NCBI GenBank assembly: GCA_900547945.1
Contig: URIT01000005.1
Span: 1-58,291, forward strand
DNA length: 58,291 nt
Origin: an uncultured bacterium
Lineage (GTDB): Bacteria; Verrucomicrobiota; Kiritimatiellia; RFP12; UBA1067
Direction: 5' to 3'
Below are positions 33,383-38,933 of the stretch, in pieces. Numbering within the stretch: position 1 is the stretch's first letter; each line of letters opens with the position of its first letter. The notes beneath the pieces were generated by a model that saw nothing but the letters and a program-made list of their open reading frames with translations, ran no database searches and was not told where the DNA came from. A program made the position numbers and the translations under genes.

Positions 33383-33645
33383 GCAGAAACCGGACACGGT
33401 TCCCCGTGCCCGGTCTCCTCGCCTTGCGGCGGTGACGCGCGTTGCCGCGCATCGTAAAAAACGTCGTCACCTGTCTCCGTCGTCTCCGTCAGCGGCCCGA
33501 GCGTATCCTCGTCTGTCAGCAGAAGAGCCGTAATTGTTGATGAATTACGATGATCGCCCGCTATCGCGCATTCGGAAAGACATCGATCGGCATCGACTTC
33601 CGAAGGCCCCACCGGCAAGAACCGACAAGACCTTCCTGAATTTCC
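33383..33645 (-). ncRNA. Candidate structured RNA (unknown family)
   Basis: About 260 bases with its own promoter (33652-33681) and a terminator-like hairpin (33390-33413), but no convincing reading frame. Stems on the minus strand: GAAGGTC (33635-33629) with GGCCTTC (33608-33602); TTCGGAA (33604-33598) with TTCCGAA (33577-33571), enclosing TCGAT/ATCGA; CGTAATT (33549-33543) with AATTACG (33535-33529); GGTGACG (33471-33465) with CGTCACC (33437-33431). The first two share bases and exclude each other, as in a switch. I found none of the conserved boxes of SRP RNA, RNase P RNA or tmRNA. Confidence 0.5.
33390..33413 (-). terminator. Terminator-like hairpin of the candidate RNA
   Basis: A ten-pair stem CCGGGCACGG/CCGTGTCCGG with one G-U pair and a GGAA loop, followed on the minus strand by GTTTCTGCTT. 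The U-tract is short. Confidence 0.6.
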
Positions 33646-33651
33646 GTCTCC

Positions 33652-33681
33652 AGTTTACCACATACGGCGGGCGGCGTGCAA
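33652..33681 (-). promoter_or_regulatory. Promoter of the candidate structured RNA
   Basis: TTGCAC (33676-33681), an 18-base spacer and TAAACT (33652-33657) preceded by TGTGG on the minus strand. Confidence 0.65.
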
Positions 33682-33693
33682 GGGCGAAAATCG

Positions 33694-33721
33694 GTTCTAG
33701 GTTTTAGGTTTTAGCTTTTAG
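33694..33721. repeat. Four-unit 7-bp tandem repeat (GTTTTAG variants)
   Basis: GTTCTAG, GTTTTAG, GTTTTAG, CTTTTAG on the plus strand, 15 bases beyond the stop of the gene at 33736. It repeats the design seen after sdhB. Confidence 0.85.
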
Positions 33722-33735
33722 GGAGGGACGCGCTC

Positions 33736-34761
33736 CTACGGGAGGAGGTCGTAGTCGACCCTGTCCGGGCCGAGGTTCGTCTTCCGGTCCCATTCGAGGT
33801 TCCGGTCGAGCGGCGTCGGGTTGAGGTAGTAGAGGAACTTGACGCCGCAGACGATGAAGTTGTACCCCGTGTACATGAGGATGTCGCCGTAGATCTTCCC
33901 GTAGTAGGCTTCGACGATGCGGCCCCTGTCGTCGCGGCGCGTCCGGATGCGGAAGCAGAAGCAGCGGTTCTCGTCGTAGCTGCCCACGTACTCAAGCTTC
34001 CTGTTCCGTCCCGTCCAGCAGAGGTAGTCCGGGCGGTAGCCGTCCTCCGGCGCCGTGCGGATCCTCAGACGGAGGTTGGGCGCCGGATTGGACTCCACGA
34101 GGCCATTGCCCTCCCCGGGAAACCGTACCGCCATGGAGTCCCTGAAGGACGTTCCCCTGACATCGGAATCGTTCATTCCCGAGCCCAAATCCTCGTGGGG
34201 GAGGCGGGCGAACTCGATGTCCGCGACCTTCCCCTCCCCGAACGGCGGCAGCCAATCCCCGGCCATGAGGTCGAGCGCGAACCGGCCGCCGTTGACGTCG
34301 GCGATCTCGCGCTTGACGTCAAGCTTGCAGGCCTTCACGAACAGGGGGATGGGGCGCTCCACGCGCTGGAGGCGGATCGTCGCGACCAGGTTGTCCGGCT
34401 GCCAGATCCCGAGAAGGTTCTTGCGCCTAAACGACCAGCCCTCACCATAGCGCGGACGATAGAAGCCGGGCGGGGCCTCCCTAACCGAGACGCCCGCCTC
34501 TCCAATGTTGGTCCTTCCGCGCAGTCGGCAGAACCCGTTGACATCCGTCCGAGCAAAACTCTCGTTCGGCAGAGGCGCGCCCTTGACGGCCAACCAGCCC
34601 CAATGATTGTCAAATCCACCACGGACAAGGACATTCTTCAGTGGCTCGCCCGTCCAGCCATCTACGACGAACGCCCCGACCTTTGCCAGATCCGCGTTGG
34701 ACTGGTACATGGACAACAACCCCAAAACAACGACTGCGCCTTTTACAGTTTTCATATTCAC
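33736..34761 (-). CDS. Exported protein of unknown function
   Basis: 341 residues with a signal peptide (VKGAVVVLGLLSMYQSNA). The first hundred residues (AFVVDGWTGEPLKNVLVRGG; FARTDVNGFCRLRG) resemble a carboxypeptidase-regulatory or Cna-B-like beta-sandwich; the rest is rich in Arg, Asp and aromatic residues and I do not recognise it. The GTG at 34761 has GGAAGGAG seven bases upstream and is preferred to the ATG two codons later. The stop codon falls inside the start of a repeat copy (33720-33742). It is the last gene of the unknown-protein cluster. Confidence 0.7.
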   Translation of the reverse strand: MNMKTVKGAVVVLGLLSMYQSNADLAKVGAFVVDGWTGEPLKNVLVRGGFDNHWGWLAVKGAPLPNESFARTDVNGFCRLRGRTNIGEAGVSVREAPPGFYRPRYGEGWSFRRKNLLGIWQPDNLVATIRLQRVERPIPLFVKACKLDVKREIADVNGGRFALDLMAGDWLPPFGEGKVADIEFARLPHEDLGSGMNDSDVRGTSFRDSMAVRFPGEGNGLVESNPAPNLRLRIRTAPEDGYRPDYLCWTGRNRKLEYVGSYDENRCFCFRIRTRRDDRGRIVEAYYGKIYGDILMYTGYNFIVCGVKFLYYLNPTPLDRNLEWDRKTNLGPDRVDYDLLP

Positions 34762-34775
34762 AACCAGTCTCCTTC

Positions 34776-35108
34776 CTAGTTCGAATTCTTCCCGACAAGC
34801 CTGTCAAACAACCCATACACGAAGAAATAGGCCACGTTCTTGAAGTCGGAGTGTTCCCAGATGCGATTTCCATTCCTGTTGGTCCTCGGCCACTTGTCCG
34901 CGTTCGCAATGCAGTCGGCATCCAGCCGGACGTTGCCGTTCGCGCCAAACGCGCTGATGTGGTTCGCCCCTGCGGCGCCGTCCACGCCCTGAAGGGTCCC
35001 GGAGAGGTCGGGGCCCGCCAGGACAAACGGGAGGGACGCGCTCCTGCGCGTCCGCGCCCCCTGCGCGCCATCCCAGGCCGCAACACGTTGCGGCCCACCC
35101 GCCCCCAT
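34776..35108 (-). pseudogene. Repeat-fused remnant of an exported protein
   Basis: The last 80 residues (GPDLSGTLQGVDGAAGAN to FFVYGLFDRLVGKNSN) look like a genuine C-terminus, but the frame before them reads through the interspersed repeat (GGPQRVAAWDGAQGA), with no signal peptide or plausible start. I read it as a gene whose 5' part was replaced by the repeat copy at 35029-35200. It ends 14 bases before the next gene. Confidence 0.5.
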
Positions 35109-35200
35109 CCCCTTCGGCTCCGTACGCGATGTACCCGCGCCGTCCCGGCACGGGACGTCCGAACGGAGGCGTTCCCGTCCACACTACCCCCATTCGTCAC
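35029..35200. repeat. Interspersed palindromic repeat, long copy 1
   Basis: Contains GGGAGGGACGCGCTCC, CTGCGCGTCC, the palindrome GGCCGCAACACGTTGCGGCC and GTCCGAACGGAGGCGTTCCC in that order. It follows the A' gene stop directly. Copy 2 (36344-36500) has the same order and flank. Confidence 0.85.
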
Positions 35201-35751
35201 GGTTCCACTCCCGAAGCGCGCAGGATTGAGACGTCAATCTGCTTCGCGATGTTGGTGGCGGAACAAGACAGCATATCTGAACGAATCCGTACGAACACAT
35301 TGTTCCGTGTAAATACGACGGAATCACCGTCTCCTGGATACTGATAGTAGAACAACACGTCTCCGATGTCGTTGGTGACCTGTGGGAATATCCGTGTTGT
35401 CGTCATGTTGGAGAACTTTTCAATGACGGCCTCATGCGCGCCCTCTACACTTCCACAGATTTCCGAGTCGACATAGATTAACTCATCGCCATTTCGGACA
35501 ATAAAGAAGCCCCTTCCGGTTTCAAATGCCTCGTTCTCCACCACGGCATTAATCCCATTGGTCGGCAACGACAAGTCTGGAAGGTACCAGTCCTGTACAA
35601 GCCGGGGATAGGCCATGCGTGTGTGTCCGCACCAGTTGGAATATGAATATTTCTGCATGGTACGTACACGACGGGGATCAATCTTACCCGGCAGATCCAA
35701 CGAAGTGGAAAGCAACGTCAACATTATAACGACTGTAGGAAATGTCTTCAT
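35197..35751 (-). CDS. Small exported unknown protein, paralogue A'
   Basis: 184 residues with a signal peptide (FPTVVIMLTLLSTSLDLPG). From YSYSNWCGHTRM to the end it is about 80% identical by eye to the product at 36498-37070, while the N-termini differ. No known domain is recognised; WYLPDL, FETGRGFFIVRNGDE and TRIFPQVTNDIGDVLF are the conserved blocks. AGGAGAAAAGTGAG precedes the ATG, which overlaps the stop of the transglutaminase-like gene as ATGA. The stop runs straight into repeat copy 1. Confidence 0.75.
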   Translation of the reverse strand: MKTFPTVVIMLTLLSTSLDLPGKIDPRRVRTMQKYSYSNWCGHTRMAYPRLVQDWYLPDLSLPTNGINAVVENEAFETGRGFFIVRNGDELIYVDSEICGSVEGAHEAVIEKFSNMTTTRIFPQVTNDIGDVLFYYQYPGDGDSVVFTRNNVFVRIRSDMLSCSATNIAKQIDVSILRASGVEP

Positions 35752-36485
35752 CTCACTTTTCTCCTAACTTTTGTTTCGGGGTTTGGAATGCATCTATCAT
35801 ATCCATACACAACTGGTGCAGCCAAACTCTCCCGATAGGCATAGGGAGAATCTGAACTTCCATCGTCGAAAAGCATGCCGAGGGGAAGTAGTTCCCTACG
35901 GGGAGGCGAAGAGGGATCTCCATCCCCATCCACGGAAAGGCAGGCATCGTAGATCAAATCGCCTTCCATACATTCCCCCGTCCACGCCACTTCGTGATAA
36001 CCGAATGCCCAACCCCAACGTGGCGGTGTCCAAGGGCTACACCCTATCGCAGAGTAAGGATTCGTTAAGAAGCCCTCATCTCCCATTATGGATGAGTATA
36101 GCTCGCATCCTAGAAGGTTCGAAAAGGAGACGACAAACGACGCACAGTCGGTACAATTGACGTACACTCCTTTCCCATAACGGCCTTTCAGTCTTCCTAG
36201 GAAGTGCGTTAGAAGTACAGTGTCGTTCTCAGTATACTTTGACTCCCCCTCCTTGACCTCATACCTAAACCTCTTCGACTCGTAGATGGCGCGGGTGATC
36301 CTCGATGCCGCCTCGTGCTGCGTCTCGGCCTTCCTCGCCCCACGGGAGGGACGCGCTCCGTCGCGTCCGCCCCCCTGCGCGTCCACCCAGGCCGCAACAA
36401 GTTGCGGCCCTCCCGCTGCACCGTCTCTGAACATCCCGCGCCGCCCCGGCGCGTGGCGTCCGAACGGAGGCGTTCCCGTCCACAC
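35748..36485 (-). CDS. Transglutaminase-like protein with repeat-derived N-terminus
   Basis: The part from KAETQHEAASRI onward is protein-like and carries a possible Cys-His-Asp set: YVNCTDCASFVVSF, WAFGYHEVAW and IYDACLSVDGD, which fits the transglutaminase/peptidase fold. The first 50 or so residues (VWTGTPPFGRHAPGRRG and on) are encoded by repeat copy 2, so the original N-terminus, perhaps a signal peptide, is lost or replaced. A GTG at 36485, 13 bases after the upstream stop, could start translation. Its stop overlaps A' as ATGA. Whether it is expressed is uncertain. Confidence 0.55.
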   Translation of the reverse strand: MWTGTPPFGRHAPGRRGMFRDGAAGGPQLVAAWVDAQGGGRDGARPSRGARKAETQHEAASRITRAIYESKRFRYEVKEGESKYTENDTVLLTHFLGRLKGRYGKGVYVNCTDCASFVVSFSNLLGCELYSSIMGDEGFLTNPYSAIGCSPWTPPRWGWAFGYHEVAWTGECMEGDLIYDACLSVDGDGDPSSPPRRELLPLGMLFDDGSSDSPYAYRESLAAPVVYGYDRCIPNPETKVRRKVR

Positions 36486-36500
36486 GACCCCCCTTCGTCA
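36344..36500. repeat. Interspersed palindromic repeat, long copy 2
   Basis: Same modules as copy 1: GGGAGGGACGCGCTCC, GGCCGCAACAAGTTGCGGCC and GTCCGAACGGAGGCGTTCCC, then the shared junction with the paralogue A stop. It encodes the N-terminal part of the transglutaminase-like ORF. Confidence 0.85.
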
Positions 36501-37070
36501 CGGTTTCACTCCCGACGCGCGTAGGATGGAGGCATCAACCTGCTTTGCGATATTGGTGGCGGAACAGGATTCAATTCTGGAATCAATCCATACAAAGACA
36601 TTGTTTCGCGTAAAAACAGCAAAGTCAAGACCACTGTTAAACCTATAATGGAAAAGGACATCTCCGATGTCGTTTGTGACCTGTGGGAATATCCGTGTCG
36701 TCGTCATGTTGGAGAACCTTTCAATAACTGACGCATGAGCGTCCTCTACACTGCCGCAGATTTTCGAGTCAATATAGAATAACTCGTCACCATTTCGGAC
36801 AATGAAGAAACCCCTTCCGGTTTCAAATGCCTCGTTCTCCACCACGGCATTAATCCCATTGGTCGGCAACGCCAAGTCTGGAAGGTACCAGTCCTGTACA
36901 AGCCGGGGATAGGTCATGCGCGTGCGTCCACACCAGTTGCTATACGCATACCTCAATACAGTGTCTTCATCAAGGTCAAAAGACGCTTCATCCGCAGACA
37001 GGTCAACTGAAGCGGCATGACCCATCAACGAAACGACCACCACGGATAATACCTTTACCTTGAATTTCAC
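36498..37070 (-). CDS. Small exported unknown protein, paralogue A
   Basis: 190 residues, GTG start (37070) with GAAGGGAAG upstream and a signal peptide (VKVLSVVVVSLMGHAASV). The mature part matches the A' protein closely over about 150 residues. The similarity continues past the stop codon into repeat copy 2, so the duplicated unit was gene plus repeat. Function unknown. Confidence 0.75.
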   Translation of the reverse strand: MKFKVKVLSVVVVSLMGHAASVDLSADEASFDLDEDTVLRYAYSNWCGRTRMTYPRLVQDWYLPDLALPTNGINAVVENEAFETGRGFFIVRNGDELFYIDSKICGSVEDAHASVIERFSNMTTTRIFPQVTNDIGDVLFHYRFNSGLDFAVFTRNNVFVWIDSRIESCSATNIAKQVDASILRASGVKP

Positions 37071-37112
37071 TTCACTTCCCTTCTCTTGCGTTTCTCAGGT
37101 TTTGGGCGACAC

Positions 37113-37862
37113 CTATCGTATCCTAACGGGAACGGGTCCGGTACAGCCAGTCCGTGCCCCTGCGCGTCCACCCAGTCCGCAACACGTTGCGGCCCTCCCG
37201 CTACATCCCACGCCGCCACGGTCCTTTACGGGATGGCGACGGCGAAGGGCGAGGACGGCCGTCCCCAAAAGCAGAAGAAGTCCGCCGGACGGTTCGGGGA
37301 CAGCCCCGGCAATGACCGACTCGCCGTTGAGGCCAATGCCCGAGCCGAGTAGCGTCATCCTCAGATCGTCGTCAACCGAGACATGGGCCCAGCCATACCA
37401 CGACTGCCCATCCTCGACACCATACTCCGAGGCCTCGAAGGCAAGATAGAAGTCCCGCCGATCCGCAATGGGGGTGCCCCCCGAAGCCTCCCCGTATGAA
37501 TAAATGGGGGCTATCTGCGTAGCCGCACGAATCGTCTCCGCATTCAACACGTCTCCACAAAAGGCCAGAACCCAGACGTTTTCCACCGGCGCCACCACAC
37601 CAATTCCACCTTCCCCTGTCCTTGTATAATCAAGAGACTTCAAGAAGTAGGAACCCTCAACGACATAACCTTCCATCGTTGCATTGATCGTTGCGTATGC
37701 GCCGTCCCCAGAATACACTGTTCCCTGAATCGAATATCCGGCAACTTGAGACGAGTCGCCACTATACCCGCCATTCCCAACTATAAGTCCTGTCCAGTAG
37801 GCCGAAGCCGCAGAAACGGTATAGGAGCCCAAAGCAAATGCACATACAACGAGGAATCGCAT
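37113..37862 (-). CDS. PEP-CTERM exported protein with repeat-derived C-terminal extension
   Basis: An exported protein (signal peptide MRFLVVCAFALGSYTVSA) of about 250 residues. Near the end it has the sorting signal AVPEPSGGLLLLLGTAVLAL followed by RRRH, which in other bacteria directs cleavage by an exosortase. The signal normally ends the protein, but here about 35 residues (from DRGGVGCSGRAATCCG) follow, encoded by a partial repeat copy. AGGAGG precedes the ATG at 37862. The middle is Gly/Ser/Tyr-rich without a known domain. Confidence 0.8.
   Translation of the reverse strand: MRFLVVCAFALGSYTVSAASAYWTGLIVGNGGYSGDSSQVAGYSIQGTVYSGDGAYATINATMEGYVVEGSYFLKSLDYTRTGEGGIGVVAPVENVWVLAFCGDVLNAETIRAATQIAPIYSYGEASGGTPIADRRDFYLAFEASEYGVEDGQSWYGWAHVSVDDDLRMTLLGSGIGLNGESVIAGAVPEPSGGLLLLLGTAVLALRRRHPVKDRGGVGCSGRAATCCGLGGRAGARTGCTGPVPVRIR
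37150..37215. repeat. Interspersed palindromic repeat, partial copy 3
   Basis: Keeps CTGCGCGTCCACCC and the palindrome CCGCAACACGTTGCGG followed by CCCTCCCGCT. It forms the 3' coding end of the PEP-CTERM gene. Confidence 0.75.
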
Positions 37863-37879
37863 CACAGCCTCCTGTCACT

Positions 37880-38335
37880 TCAACGCCGCTTTGAAATTCT
37901 TTCAAAAGACCGCAGATCGAAAAGATTGAGAGGATAGAGGTGGGCATTGTCTCCCTCCCAGTCATTGATCCGACTCTGGATCTCCTGAAGGCGAAGGGGC
38001 ACCATCGTCCACCCAGAACGCGCCGTACGTCCCGTCGCGCACCACCGCGACATGGTGCCATGTGTTGTCGGCGTAGTTCCGCGAGCCGGCACCGAGCCCG
38101 GAGGCGCCGATGCCGCTCTCGTACTGGGAGAGGCCGATCTCACCCGCGCCCCCGCCGCGTCGAGCCAGACGGCGTTCGTCGCCGGGGACGCGCCCGCCTG
38201 CGACGCGCGCAGCACGTCCCGCACGTCCTCAAGATCCGCGAGGGGGATACTTCCGCCGCACAGGACGGCTACGAATAGGACACAGAAAGCCGCATGGACG
38301 GCACGGGACGGCACAACGTTTTTCGGTTTCCTCAT
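37880..38335 (-). pseudogene. Frameshifted LamG/concanavalin-like exported protein
   Basis: Starts MRKPKNVVPSR with a signal peptide (FCVLFVAVLCGG) and SPATNAVWLDAAG in one frame. The typical LamG stretch NTWHHVAVVRDGTYGAFWVD then appears in another frame, reached through the GC-rich run around 38150; that frame stops soon after at PESDQ, while the first frame continues to NDWEGDNAHLYPLNLFD. At least one indel, in a G5 run, and probably two would be needed to give a single protein. It may be a decaying gene or an assembly error. Confidence 0.6.
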
Positions 38336-38361
38336 GCGCACAATCTCCCTTTGATGGCGTC

Positions 38362-38367
38362 ATCCTA
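38362..38367 (-). promoter_or_regulatory. -10-like box before the LamG pseudogene
   Basis: TATGG followed by TAGGAT on the minus strand, with GGGAG between it and the ATG at 38335. It is a weak match. Confidence 0.4.
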
Positions 38368-38419
38368 CCATAAGCGAAGAACATGCGCAAGCGGGGGAAA
38401 GGGGAATTTTACTTTCCGC

Positions 38420-38911
38420 CTACTCGTTGACGAGGCGGAGTCCGCGCACCTCGAAGGCGGCTTCGCCGTTGCGCCACGAAAAGACCTTGAAGTCGCCGGC
38501 GGACGCTTCGCGCGGCATCGTCCAGACGGCCGTAAAGGGCTTCCAGCCATTCTCAAGGGAGAGGCTCCCCGCGTTGTGGCGGCCGCACGAGCGCCCCTGG
38601 GCGTCGCGCGCCCACGCGGCCGCCTCCACGCGCCCTACGCCGCGCATCTCGCAGGAGAGGCGCACGGTAGAGCCCGGCACGAACGACGCGCGGAGCGAGA
38701 AGCCCGCCGCGCGCGTCGCCGCCGTCACCCGCAAAGCAGTCGGTCGCCGTCCGCAGGGCGAACGCCGCAAGGCACGGATCCAGATAGGGCCGCGAGCGGA
38801 AGAGGCCCATTCGCCCTCCCAGTAGGGCTTCTGCGGCACGCCGTAGCGCCGCTCGACGGCCGCGAGCGACAGCGCCAGCCCGCAGAGGGACAGGGGAAAG
38901 GCCGTTCGCAT
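38420..38911 (-). CDS. Exported carbohydrate-binding-module-like protein
   Basis: About 163 residues with a signal peptide (RTAFPLSLCGLALSLAAV). The later part (FSLRASFVPGSTVRLSCEMR; NGWKPFTAVWTMP; FKVFSWRNGEAAFEVRGLRL) has the look of a CBM4/9-type beta-sandwich. The segment around residues 45-65 reads better in another frame, so a compensated frameshift is possible. It follows the GH39/GH50-like gene by about 20 bases and may assist it. Confidence 0.55.
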   Translation of the reverse strand: MRTAFPLSLCGLALSLAAVERRYGVPQKPYWEGEWASSARGPIWIRALRRSPCGRRPTALRVTAATRAAGFSLRASFVPGSTVRLSCEMRGVGRVEAAAWARDAQGRSCGRHNAGSLSLENGWKPFTAVWTMPREASAGDFKVFSWRNGEAAFEVRGLRLVNE

Positions 38912-38933
38912 CTGCACGACGCGCCCTTCCGCC

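Noticed and set aside
33383..33645. 6S RNA, RNase P RNA, tmRNA or SRP RNA at this locus
   Set aside because: None of the conserved boxes I know for these RNAs was found, and the ends do not pair as 6S RNA requires. It remains an unknown candidate.
34610..35200. A 196-codon frame covering the repeat and the following remnant
   Set aside because: Its N-terminal part is repeat translation and the rest is out of frame with the protein-like sequence of the remnant at 34776-35108.
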